Shown: positions 24,080 through 34,475 of the stretch, one piece after another
Layout: every line of letters starts with the position of its first letter
Position numbering within the stretch: the stretch's first letter is position 1
Assembly: GCF_918797505.1 (NCBI RefSeq)
Contig: NC_092802.1
Span: forward strand, 14,155,480 to 14,219,479
DNA from: Bemisia tabaci
Lineage: Eukaryota; Arthropoda; Insecta; Hemiptera; Aleyrodidae
Direction of reading: 5' to 3'
DNA length: 64,000 bases
Notes under the pieces: model-generated
The model's database searches: none
What the model was told of the DNA's origin: nothing
The model's input: the letters and a program-made list of their open reading frames with translations, nothing else
Made by a program: the position numbers and the translations under genes

Positions 24080-27000
24080 GTGAGTTTATGCAACAGATAT
24101 TTCCAGTCTTATAATTTCTTGCTAATTATTTCTGAATTTGATTCAAACATTTCCCTACTAGCATTTATGTTGTTATAATTCGTTTTCGAATAAAATCTTA
24201 AAAAATATGTTAAAATTAACGAAGAAGGAAACTCTATTTCGGGATTATTTCACGTAAAAATTACGAGAGGCAAAATTTAAAAGTAGAAAAGTGTTTTAAA
24301 AAAACTCTTTAAGAAGACGTGATTGTTTTAAACAATTTTTTAAAGTGAAATTTACCGACGAAAGTGTTAAAGAGCAAGCGTAATATGTTCAAGAGTCTCT
24401 TTTCAACAAGTCTTTTTACTTAAATTTGACCTCACGTAAATTTTTCGTAATAAAATCCGATAAAATGATTTTCTTCTCCGTAAATTTTATTTTTTTATTA
24501 GGAATCTTTTAATTAAAATTTACGAATTTTTTTAAAGAAGATTCTTTACAGTCCTCGCTACCAGGGTTATAATTATTATTAACCTATTGAGTTGCCATCA
24601 TTGAGCTGCCAACAGACAGAAGCAAAGTTATATGCGGCAAAAAAAAACCTGCTTGTTGTAAAGTGTCTCCTGTATTTTTCATAAAGAGACGTTCCGTTTC
24701 AAAATTTTAAATTTCATCATCATAAGACTTTTCCTTCAAAAATATCTACCAACCCAAGTGTCAGAGATCACGATATGTTGCGATTTGATCCGAAAAGGTA
24801 TCGCAATTTCATTGACGTCGATTTCTTACATATTATCGGATAAATAATTGCGATTTCATCGCATACATCTGCAATGAAACCGTGATTTGGCGATTCATCG
24901 CAATTTTATCGGACAAAAAATCGTGATAAATTAAGATCAAATTCCGATTTTATCGAACGCAATTTCATACATATACAATAGCTACAAGATCGAGGATAAT
25001 CGCTCAAATGTTGATGATCCTTGCGCGATTTCATCGCCTAGAAATCGTAAACAATTCACATCTCACTTTCACGTCGTGCGAGCCTTCAGAAGTTGCAAAA
25101 TTTCCAGTGATAAAATTTAAGTATTTTCAAGAAAATCTGAGAACGGATATCTCCCAATTTTACAAATAATTTATTTCGCAACCATTTCTAAATTACGTGA
25201 TCTGAAGTTGTGTGCATCCCGCTATCAGAGTAATATCTTCGCCATGCACGTTCGCGTTCGGATCTTGTGTGTGTGTCAGAGTTTTGTGTTCAAAAAAACC
25301 ATGATTAGTGATAATTCTGGTGACGTTTTTCACCTAGCCTTCCTTTTCATTCATATAACTTTCATGCTCTGAGAAAAGCAAAAATCTCTATAGAATTGAT
25401 AGGTTATTATAATCGTTAATGCCAAAAATATCTGTCGGTACGCCAGATGCAGAGTTTTGGGTATATGATGGAACGTAAATTTCCGAGATTTTTCAGAAAT
25501 TTTTCTTTTATTTTCTTCACCGGATGGATACAATTCTTTCTTAAAACATGACCGACGTGACATCTTGTTAGACATACTTCTAGAACTCATGGAAAAATTT
25601 CCTGATTTTTTCTTTCTTGATGAAGTCAACAATAAGCGCTGGGATGAATTTGTCATCAGAATTACAGACACGTCAAAAGAATTACAGGTGCGTCATTGGA
25701 ACTATCAAACGACGAAGAATTTCCTGCTATTCATGAATACGAACGTGAATTGGACTGCATTTTACAATTTGGACCTATAAATTCTGGCTCATCTCGAAAA
25801 ACACTTATGTGCATAGGTAAACTAATGGCACATACGTTGTTTTTGAACCGGGCTAGAATTTATAGTTCCAAAGTGCAAAATGCAGTCCAATTTAGGCTTA
25901 AGTGCGTCCGCCAAAGCGTTTACGTTAAAATATGTACATTAAAGTAAGTGCGCTAAAGTATGTGCGCTGAAGTATGTACGCTAAAGTGTTTTCCATCTTT
26001 ACGTAGAGAATTCCCTCTGAGAATACTCCATCATTTCGATGGTTTTGAATTTCTTCCGGATAATCGAATTTTTCGATACGCTTTTTATAAACTCCGTTCT
26101 TTGCGATTAGGACAGGATAAACTGCTGATTTTTACGGCAGAAAGTAGCTTTCTCGAAGTATAATCAATGCAGCGATGAAAATTTAAAATTTTGACTTCCC
26201 TTTCTCCCTTGACGCATACCCGTAACAAAGTGCTCCGTAATAGAGTTCCTAACCTTCTACTTTCCCCCATTGCCTCTCTCCCTTTCTCCTTTGTGAAGGT
26301 TTTTTTTTTCTTTTCTTTTTTTTTTGGTGGAAAGCTTGCCACCTTGCGCGTCGATTTTTTATCATAGAGTTTTAATGAGCAATTGGAATATTACGCTTCT
26401 TATATCGTACGTCTGCCTCATACACGGCGAGAAAAAGTAACCACATTCTTGTGTTAGTATAGGAAGTGGAACACAAAGTAACACTAGGTGTTGGTTGATT
26501 TTTTTTTTTTTTGTGTGTTAGTGTCCCCTGTGTCAATTTGACCAAATCTTTGTGTTAAAAATCTGGGACCTCGTTAAAATTAGTCGCCGGCCTCCAGGAT
26601 CGAACGTGGATCTTATCGAAGATAAGAAAGTCCTGAAATTAACTCCGATTCTTCTTCTGAAAAATCAAAGGGGGTTCGGTTAGTTTCTGCTAAGATTGTA
26701 ATTATTCAAACTAGTACTAAAGGAAATAAAATTATCAAAACATATGCATATTTTTGAATTTTTCCCATGTTAATAAAGTTTATTTGTTCTGTAATTATAA
26801 CTACAGTAATTAAAATTGTAATTAATTTAATCTCATATGAAATCAGTTGGGTAATTGTTCGAATTATCCCGATAATTGTTAATGCTTTGGTTAAGTACAA
26901 CATTTTTTATATTAATCAATTTAAATTTAGTTCTATAAATTTAAATACAAAGATTATGATTTTTATCTATGGTTTAAGGATTTCTATACCAATGCGCTTG

Positions 27001-29536
27001 CCACTCGCACTGCCGTGATTGTAAAGAGAGCAGTAAGTGTCAAATTTTCGAAATCGAGTCTCCTTCAAAATTCGTCTTATCTTTTTTAGATGAAATCATT
27101 GAAATTGCTAAAACTGCAAAATTCATCTTAATTGTATCAAAACGAGACATACGAAAAAGCCGTAAGCGCGCGAGAAATGCCGTAGTTTCAGGCAAGACAG
27201 CAGTAAGTGACATTGTTCCTCCATAGAGCCAATGAAAACAGTGCTCTCAAGAAAAGTGCCGCCCTCTTCTCCCAATAGGTAAACCTGAGAATGTGTTTGT
27301 TGTGTGTTCAAAACGCAACCACGAAAGCATGCAGAGGATAGCTCTTACGGCTGTCTTGCCTAACAATAGCCTAGCATGAAAATGAAAAATACTATTTTAT
27401 GTAATTAACATAAAATCAGTCGATCAATCGATTTTTAGGAGTCATTCGGACGGTTAGTGGCAATTTGACAAAGAACGGAGGCTTCTTTCAATAAAATTGT
27501 CCGGTCAGAAGCTTCTGAGCTCGTTCTCTCAAAACTTCATTTTTGCACTTACCGCACTCTTCGCTATCGCGGCAGCGCAGGTCGTGACCTCTGAGAAACG
27601 ATAGGGGAACTCGAGTATAGGGTCGGCAGGACGTATCTTATAGGTTGGGTCGATTTAAGGAGAAAACCCTCTTGAGCAACCGAGTCCTGTAGGTTGACTT
27701 AGATTCCCTTTATACTGAGAGTCAAGACAACATCCCCTCATGGAGTCACAAACGGGAATAAAGATTACAGAAATTGAACGTTTTTCGTACTCTTTGATCG
27801 GCCCATTCTCAAATTCCTTCCTCCGTTCCTTCTCTCATTCCGTTTGTTCCTTGCCGAACCCGTAATTCCCTGGTCCATTCCAGATTATAACCTTTGCAAT
27901 CGGTGAAAACGTAATCTTTATTCCCGTTTGTAACACTGTGCAGGCCTAAACTACGGGAACCAATCAGAAATGGATTCACGTTGTCTTGCCTCTCAATATA
28001 AAGGGACTCTAGGTTGACCTGACAGGAAAATGGAGATGTTGCATATGTGAGGGATTAGCGATTTGACCATTGATTCTTATGTAAAAGTTCGCGAGAAACA
28101 CGATGGTGCCACTGGTTTTCTCTGAAATCATCTCCAAAGCTCAAAAAAAGCTCTCAAAGTGAGGCCAAAATGGAGGGGATACCCCGCCCTACCCTGAGAG
28201 TCCGCATCTACATCAAAACAATCTCTCCATGCAAAGATAGGGAGCAAATACATTAGCAGTGATGCCATTTTATTTGGGGACTCCACGACTGAAAACACGG
28301 CATCACTGCTAATGTATTATTTGCTCCCTATCTTTGCATGGAGAGTTTGTTTTGATGTAGATGCGGACTCTCAGGGTAGGGCGGGGTATCCCCTCCATTT
28401 TGGCCTCACTTTGAGAGCTTTTTTGAGTAATGCCATTTTATTTGGGGACTCCACGACTGAAAACACGGCATCACTGCTAATGTATTTGCTCCCTATCTTT
28501 GCATGGAGAGTTTGTTTTGATGTAGAGGTGGACTCTCAGGGTAGGGCGGGATATCCCCTCCATTTTGGCCTCAACCCGAGAGCTTTTTTTGAGCTTGGAA
28601 GTTGATTTTAGAGAAAACCAGTGGCACCATCGTGTTTCTCGCGAACTTTAACGTAAGAATCAATGGTCAAATCGCAAATTCCTCTCACATGCAACATCTC
28701 CATTAACGCAGAGCAACGCAGAGTCGAACGCGGACATTTTTAACCGTGTGGCTTTCGTCTGTTTGCAGGAAAATAGATCCAGAGAGGGGGCCTACCCACT
28801 CGACACTGTGGAAGGAAACCGAGAGGTGGTGATGGCGAGGATTGAAAAAGGAGAGTTTAGCACTGATCAGGACACTTCGGACGACCCTTGCCGGCGGTAC
28901 CAGATCGCCAAACAGAAAGCGGGTCTACGATTAAACCAGGCGTTTCCGCCGGGGCCCCGAAGTAGCCGCGTTGGGCAGACTCCGTCACCGACTAACACTG
29001 AGGCGGTTCAGGAGTGCGCAACTGGTTTCAACGCCTTCAACGCCCTCCCCGCGGAGTACAAGCAAACGTGTCCAAACGCCCGCAGTCCAAATTGCGTGCT
29101 CATCGACGGTTGGTATACCTGCGCTGTAGCCGTGCCCAAGAAGATATTCAATTGTTGGACATACAGCTCTGTGCATGTCACCCTGAAGAGGTGCGCGAAT
29201 GAAATCATCGCACAGAAGAAACGAGAGGAAGACGACCGGCGGATGCAGGTGCAAGTGCAGCGGCAAATGGATTATCTTTCACGAGCTGCCAGTCTTGCAA
29301 AAGGTGGGTCACCATCAACACCGGCACCGCCCCCGCCCAACTTTCAAGGGAGCGGCGGCCGAGGAAGTGGGGGCGCCCAAGGAGGTGGGGGGCGAGGAGG
29401 TGGCGCCCAAGGAAGTTTCGGCCAAAGAGGTAGCGGCCACGGAAGTTTCGTCCAAAGAGGTAGCGGCCAAGGAGGTGGCGGCCAACAAAGTGCCACGTTT
29501 CCCCCCCATCAACACCGTAGGGCTGGTTCGTGGTAG
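23954..29536 (+). CDS. Secreted Cys-containing, Gly-rich tail protein
   Basis: Two exons, 23954-24079 and 28769-29536, both phase 0 at the junction, give a 297-residue protein. Exon 1 encodes a signal peptide ([14 protein letters not shown] start, likely cleavage after TKA). Exon 2 carries a charged segment, a domain with seven cysteines over roughly residues 90-200, an acidic-basic helix ([10 protein letters not shown]), a Pro-rich linker (TPAPPPP) and a repetitive Gly/Ser/Gln/Arg tail. I do not recognise the family. A role outside the cell is inferred from the signal peptide only; saliva, cuticle or eggshell proteins often look like this. The intron holds a NUMT, foldback elements and an unrelated candidate exon. 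A transposon stack lies under 100 bases past the stop. Confidence 0.75.
24745..25060. repeat. Cluster of degenerate GCGATTTCATCG motifs
   Basis: At least eight short blocks such as TCGCAATTTCAT, TGCGATTTCATCG and GCGATTTCATCG occur in both orientations within about 300 bases. It resembles the inside of a foldback element; clear ends were not found. Confidence 0.5.
25497..25687 (+). CDS. Candidate exon of an unrecognised gene
   Basis: A 191-base frame lies between atttttcag and CAG/GTGCGT and is open for 63 codons. It includes [16 protein letters not shown], then a Leu-rich helix ([12 protein letters not shown]), then [15 protein letters not shown]. It looks like real protein but I cannot name it. 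Its start phase (1) does not fit between the two exons of the secreted-protein gene, so it would belong to another gene or be a relic. An ATG within it could also be a first-exon start. Confidence 0.4.
25748..25892. mobile_element. Small foldback element
   Basis: AATTGGACTGCATTTTACAA is mirrored by TGCAAAATGCAGTCCAATT, with inner arms ATAAATTCTGGCTC and its inverse. A related hairpin lies at 49383-49513. Confidence 0.75.
26620..26985 (-). pseudogene. nad1: NUMT: nuclear copy of mitochondrial nad1
   Basis: The minus strand read with the invertebrate mitochondrial code gives [11 protein letters not shown], then [20 protein letters not shown], then [14 protein letters not shown]. These are the hallmark blocks of NADH dehydrogenase subunit 1. 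A TGA codon must be read as Trp. Upstream of the RTITQ block the frame contains stops and weaker similarity. It is therefore a decayed mitochondrial insertion. The plus-strand open frame over it is a shadow. Confidence 0.88.
28027..28704. mobile_element. Foldback element A, copy 2, rearranged
   Basis: The outer arms match copies 1 and 3 (GGAGATGTTGCATATGTGAG and its inverse). The centre contains an extra block: the unit from TGCCATTTTATTTGGGGACT to GAGAGC appears twice in direct order, making the copy about 180 bases longer. Confidence 0.8.
28769..29536 (+). CDS. Secreted protein exon 2 (Cys and Gly-rich)
   Basis: The acceptor is cgtctgtttgcag, and the exon runs 255 codons to a TAG at 29534-29536. 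Cysteines occur in DDPCRR, VQECATG, KQTCPNA, PNCVL, WYTCAV, FNCWTY and KRCANE. Base composition is more GC-rich than the surroundings. The antisense frame is open through the repetitive tail, but only because that part is repetitive. Confidence 0.8.
   Translation, partial: ENRSREGAYPLDTVEGNREVVMARIEKGEFSTDQDTSDDPCRRYQIAKQKAGLRLNQAFPPGPRSSRVGQTPSPTNTEAVQECATGFNAFNALPAEYKQTCPNARSPNCVLIDGWYTCAVAVPKKIFNCWTYSSVHVTLKRCANEIIAQKKREEDDRRMQVQVQRQMDYLSRAASLAKGGSPSTPAPPPPNFQGSGGRGSGGAQGGGGRGGGAQGSFGQRGSGHGSFVQRGSGQGGGGQQSATFPPHQHRRAGSW
29345..29492 (+). repeat. Coding minisatellite in the Gly-rich tail
   Basis: Imperfect units around CCAAAGAGGTAGCGGCCA and CAAGGAAGTTTCG recur, encoding QRGSGHGSF- and QGGGG-like peptides. 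Such tracts change length easily. Confidence 0.7.
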
Positions 29537-29673
29537 TGAACGAGAATGGGAATTTTGCATCCAAGTTTTTCACAGTGGCCCACGGTAATTTCCTGCTCGA
29601 CGCCCTTAACCGGGGGAAAAATGGACAGAGTCAAGCAGAAAGGAGCCAACCCACATTTTGGGAAAAATTTAAT

Positions 29674-30776
29674 GGACCACTAGACACGGTGCACATTTCA
29701 GCATTTTGATACACGTTTCTCAATCAAAATTTCACGTAAATCACGACGCGCACAACGAAAGTTATCGAAATCACATCCTTACGAGGATATTCAATAATGA
29801 ACCACTTGACAAGGTACGAATTTAAGCAACCTGATACATGTTTCATAATCAGAATTTCACGTAGAACACGACTCACACAACGAAAATTACTGAAACTAAC
29901 TCAACTAACTAACTAAGATATTAACGTTTTTATTTCACATTGGTTACGAGGAATTTGAACTGCCAGCTCACAAGAAACTCAAAGCTCTACGTGAGTCAAA
30001 TCGCGCACTACAACGGTTTCAGCAAGCTTCTCAATCGAGCAATGCATTTCCCGCCATGAGTTGCTCAAACTATTAGCAATTTGCAATAGCTGAGCCAAAG
30101 CGTCAAGATTGAGGTTGCCAGATTTTTATATCTCAGAGACTGTCATGATAACGTTCAGCGCACGATGTGAATCACGTAGAGCATTGAGTTTTCATGAGCG
30201 GGTGGTTTGAATTCACGCATCAAGAATCATTAAATATCTTCGTAAGGAGTTGATATCGGTAATTTTTGTTGTGCGCATCGTGTTCTACGTGAAATCTTAG
30301 TTACGAAACATGTATCAGAATACTGAAATTCGTACCTTGTCTAGTGGTCCATTCTTGATGCGTGAATTCAAACCACCCGCTCATGAAAACTCAATGCTCT
30401 ACGTGATTCATATCGCGCGCTAAACGTTTATCATGACGGTCTCTGAGATATAAAAATCTGGCAACCTCAATCTTGACGCTTTGGCTCAGCTGTAGCAAAT
30501 TGCTTATAGTTTGAACAACTCATGGTGGGGAATGAACATTGCTCGATAGAGAAGATTGTCGAAACCGTTGTAGTGCGCGATTTGACTCACGTAGAGCTTT
30601 GAGTTTCTTGTGAGCGGGCAGTTCAAATTCCTCGTAACCAATGTGAAATAAAAATGTTAATATCTCCGTGAGGAGTTTGATTTAGTAATTTTCGTTGCGC
30701 GAATCGTGTTTTACGTGAAATTCTGGTTAAGAAACATGTATCAGAATGCTAAAATTCGTACCTTGTCTAGTAGTCC
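29674..30776. mobile_element. Foldback element B, interrupted by itself
   Basis: Ends are GGACCACTAGACA(A)GG and its inverse. The long arms include GCCAGCTCACAAGAAACTC and ACGTGAGTCAAATCGCGCAC. It is split by a second copy of the same family at 29799-30350. Confidence 0.75.
29799..30350. mobile_element. Foldback element B nested in element B
   Basis: The inner copy begins GAACCACTTGACAAGGTACG and ends CGTACCTTGTCTAGTGGTCC. AT flanks each side as a 2-bp target duplication. The right arm of the outer copy (around 30226) supplies the uninterrupted host sequence. Confidence 0.75.
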
Positions 30777-31551
30777 ACTATAAGTGGTTTTGAACTCAAC
30801 CACTGCTCTACTATCTATCGCCAAAAATTCAAAGTTTTTGTTGGAGCAAAGTTTGCAGAAATTGAACTTGATGTTTATCGTTTACATTGAGTCTTACGCA
30901 GGAGCCAAACTTTAAACCTCTTTTTTCGGTTCGATCCCGATGTGGCTTAGTTCCTTTCTGTTTAACTCCGTCCAAATGTCACTAAGAGCCTTCTCCCGTT
31001 TCTAATGGACCTGTTGAAAACTTCAGCTGGAGCGAAAAGAAGGGTCGCACCTTAAGGGAAATGACTCAATAAATACGATGAGCGTCGGGAAAGTCTGAAA
31101 TACACGCCTACCTTCACTATCACCGTAAGGAATATGCGGTTTTAAAGCCGCCCGCATCAAAAACGATACCTCTGCACAAGTGACATTTCGTGAGAGGAGT
31201 CGTTCCGTCCAACCCTTGCGCAGAAGGTTTCTAATAGGAAATTTTATGATCCTTTTAAAGGGTTCTTTGACATTTGTCCGTAGGATTGATATTTTTCAAG
31301 ATATAAGCTAAAAACCAGTCGCCGGCGGCGTATCTTGGCCCCCCGCCCCCCTTTTTCCAAGATGGCGGCCTTAGCGGACAGCCGATTTCGGTAAACTTTC
31401 GATACGTTGTTCTGATAGCCTATTGCAACATGTTTCCGCAAAAAAACCTTCTATTTATGGATTTTCCCAGAAAATTGCTAAATTGACTGGACTACTAGGA
31501 TGCCGCGCAATGTGCAACATGGGTGACGCCCCCGCACGCAAACCGTGATGG

Positions 31552-31803
31552 AGCACCATGCCGCCGTGCTAAGGAAGAACGCCGTATGAACATTCGAGAG
31601 TTGCCAAATTTCCCTTGCTAAAACATGTGTTTTTGACGAAATTCATGCACATTTTCCCCTTGGATTTTCAGATATTGTAGATTAAATTGCGTACCAAATT
31701 GTCTGCAAATTTTGAGAAAAATTTTTCATAATTTTATCAGTAAATTCGGTTTTTATCGAAGGAAATTTGGCAACGTCTGGAGGCTCATACGGCGTTCTTA
31801 TTT
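31552..31803. mobile_element. MITE of the GCCGTATGA family
   Basis: Left end AAGGAAGAACGCCGTATGAA and GTTGCCAAATTTCC face GGAAATTTGGCAACG and GCTCATACGGCGTTCTTA on the right. It is a complete short inverted-repeat element. Confidence 0.75.
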
Positions 31804-31841
31804 TTCATGGGTTTAGCAACGCAAAGAAAATGTAAATGTTA

Positions 31842-32166
31842 AAGTGATTCGATGGACGCCATGTTTTGTGTCAGAACGGCATTCGATATGTCGCATCGAT
31901 TGGTTCCATTTTTTCAGCTACTCGTCATTTTTCTCCGATTTTGAGATCGCAATTTTGCTGTCAGGAGACTAAAGCACTCACTTACAAATTTTAACAAAGA
32001 AATTCAACGTAATAATGGCGTGGTTTTTTTAGAGAGAAAATATCGCATTCGAGTGCAGTTTCGATATCAGTATCGAATGCGATGTTTTCTCTCTGAAAAA
32101 ACCATGCCTTTATTACGTTGAATTTCTTCGTTAAAATCGGTAAGTGAGTGCTTTAGTCTCCTGACA
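31842..32166. mobile_element. Foldback element D, partial copy
   Basis: It begins AGTGATTCGATGGACGCCAT and contains the central hairpin (AAATATCGCATTCGAGTGCAG and inverse), but lacks the right outer arm of the full copy at 38209-38648. Confidence 0.7.
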
Positions 32167-33164
32167 ACATAGGAGTATTTCTAAGACTTTTCCGGTACGC
32201 TCATCGTGATTCTTGAGATATTTCCTAAATGTTGTGCGTGCAGCTTTTCTTTTTGCTCTGGCTGAAGTGTGCAACAGGCCCATTTAAACGATGCTGCAGG
32301 GCAAGGCAAACGTAAAACGTCAACATGAGATCACACCATTTTTCGCCTGAGTATAACCCCCCCCCCCCCCCCCGGGGTAACTCCTTCTAATTGTTAATTA
32401 ACCCTGATACAAAAGGTAAAAGATTGTCATCCTTACTTATATTAAATTTATATAATTTTTCTAGTCTGTATTTAATAATATTTTTAAAAATTTAATTTTA
32501 ATTAATTTTTAACTTCTGGTTGATTGATGAATAGCGTTATATAAATTGTTTATATTAAAGACAAAGAAAATTAGTTTAATCATTTTATCATTGTAATTGA
32601 CATACTTTTGTTTAGTTATTTGTCTTTTCTTCTCCAAAGATTAGATTTTTTATCTTTTAGTCGAGCATTTGCCCTAATGATGACTCAGTCGAGTCGCACC
32701 AGGTACTTTACGAACCGGGTTTGTTTTACTAGATTTTAGTGGAACCAGATGTTCCCACATATTGGTTTTCATTTATTCCTCTGCAATTGAAAAGCTTTGA
32801 CCCCCGGTAAAGAACCTCTACACTGTAGGATGATACCAGCACAGGACCTTTTATATGAACTGTTCCTGCTACATATTTTTTTATTCAAAGCGCATTTCTT
32901 GGATTCCTGAGCGGGTCGCAGAACAACTATTTTTTTTATCGAAGTAGGTAGCAAAAACTGACTTTTAACACGGTTAAACTCGTATATACATATGAGATCT
33001 TAGCCGTCTATGATACCTCTATTTTTCCTTCCTAATTTTTACGCATAGATATAATTCTTCCCCCTTGTAAATTTAAGTTTTAGTTTCATTGTATACACCA
33101 TTTCTTCTGTTAATTTATATGTGTAAGCGGTATCAATAAGAGGTGTAGAGTTAGAAATAAACAA

Positions 33165-33475
33165 AATGGAGAAATGGTGCAGGGTCCACACCATTTCGCG
33201 GGGAAACAAAGCCAAGAAAATACCAAAAATTAAAATTAGAGTCAAAATTAAATTGTTTGAACTCTAATGCGCACCAGTACGAAACTGAGTAATATTCCAA
33301 TATGCAAACTGCCTGAGCTGAACACCCCCCCCCCCCCTCAGTTTCGCACTGGTGCGCATTAGAGTTCAAAAAATGTAATTTTTACTCTAATTTTAATTTT
33401 TTGTATTTTCTTGGCTTTGTTTCCCCGCGAAATGGTGTGGACCCAGCAACATTTCTCCACCTTGTTATATACAGT
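33165..33475. mobile_element. Foldback element with poly-C loop
   Basis: The arms ACACCATTTCGCGGGGAAAC and CCCCGCGAAATGGTGTGGAC face each other, with GAACTCTAATGCGCACCAGT and its inverse inside. A run of C at 33326-33338 sits in the loop. Fragments of one arm recur at 42990-43035 and 58850-58915. Confidence 0.8.
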
Positions 33476-34194
33476 TCGGGCCACTTCTTAGTGTTTAATT
33501 TTTTCGTTAGAAATAAATGCACTCATCATCATAGACCAAAGGAAATATTGTGCATTTTGTCCTCTTTCATATTTTATTTTACTTTCTTCGATACATTAAT
33601 CTCATATGCAACACTTGTTCTCCAGCATAGATGGATCGAAGGGGAGGCGTTAGGGGTGTTTTCCCACCCCCCCTTCTCCCGAGAAAAAGAGAAAGAAGAA
33701 AAGAAAGAATGAAGGAGAGAACGGAAGAAATTCTTCGGAAGGGCGCTTACGTTTGGTAATTATCCATGACGGGATTGACTCAAACTGCATGTCAAATATG
33801 CTTTAATTGTCGACAGTTTTCTGGGCGAAGCTCCCCCCCCCCCTCACTCATAGTGTCTAGATCCTCTTATGCTCTCTAGAATCGAAGCTGAAATCCTCGG
33901 CTCTTGTTCCTAATTGTTAGCGATGATAAAGAATCTACGAGAGTGATTCAGACGTTTGTTGTGAATATCCTGATAAATTATCATTTTCCATGACTTTAAA
34001 TGGTAGCTAAATCGATTCATCGAAACGCCCGTCTCGGTATTGTACCCTCATCCGCCAGAGCACCCGTAAATTTAAATACGGAGAAAACTCTATCACATTG
34101 AGCTGATATGGAAGATCATCAATTCATAATCAAGCCAATGGAGAACTTGCAAGTGTCTAAAATTTGATGAAATTCGTATTTTAGTGTAAACCAC

Positions 34195-34475
34195 CGAATG
34201 AACTGAACACAAGAATACCCTCGGTTCATAAATTGAACAATTATAGGAGGAGATGTGACAAAATGATCTAGTCTGCTAAAATACATGTGTTAAAGGGGAA
34301 GTGCCGCCAGATGACGTCACTAGGCGGTGCATTTTTTCACTTTTAAATTTATTTTGATACTATTTCCCATACAAGAGCAAAATTGAAAAAAATACTGCGA
34401 AATCAGCTCCTTAAGCACTCTCAGATGAAGCAATGAAAAATGTATGCAGATTCTCCATTGATTTGAGTTCCTAGA
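34195..34475. repeat. Dispersed repeat H, reverse copy
   Basis: Read in reverse, it contains the GATCATTTTGTCACATCTCC and CAATTTATGAACCGAGGGTA blocks found at 6120 and 62406. It keeps the site where the Helitron inserted in the third copy. Confidence 0.65.

Larger units (their letters stand above)
29622..30974. mobile_element. Outer foldback of a three-deep nest
   Basis: TGGACAGAGTCAAGCAGAAAG on the left faces CTTTCTGTTTAACTCCGTCCA on the right, with GCAACCCACAT-like and ATGTGGCTTAG inner arms. The same ends bound the short element at 7330-7571. Elements 29674-30776 and 29799-30350 lie within it. Confidence 0.7.

Noticed and set aside
26767..27018. Plus-strand 83-aa hydrophobic frame
   Set aside because: It is the antisense shadow of the nad1 NUMT.
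29205..29573. Minus-strand frames opposite the Gly-rich tail
   Set aside because: They are open because the coding repeat has a regular composition; no start context or motif.
32361..32376. Poly-C tract as a functional element
   Set aside because: Homopolymer C runs occur at several places here, mostly in repeat loops; nothing supports a function.
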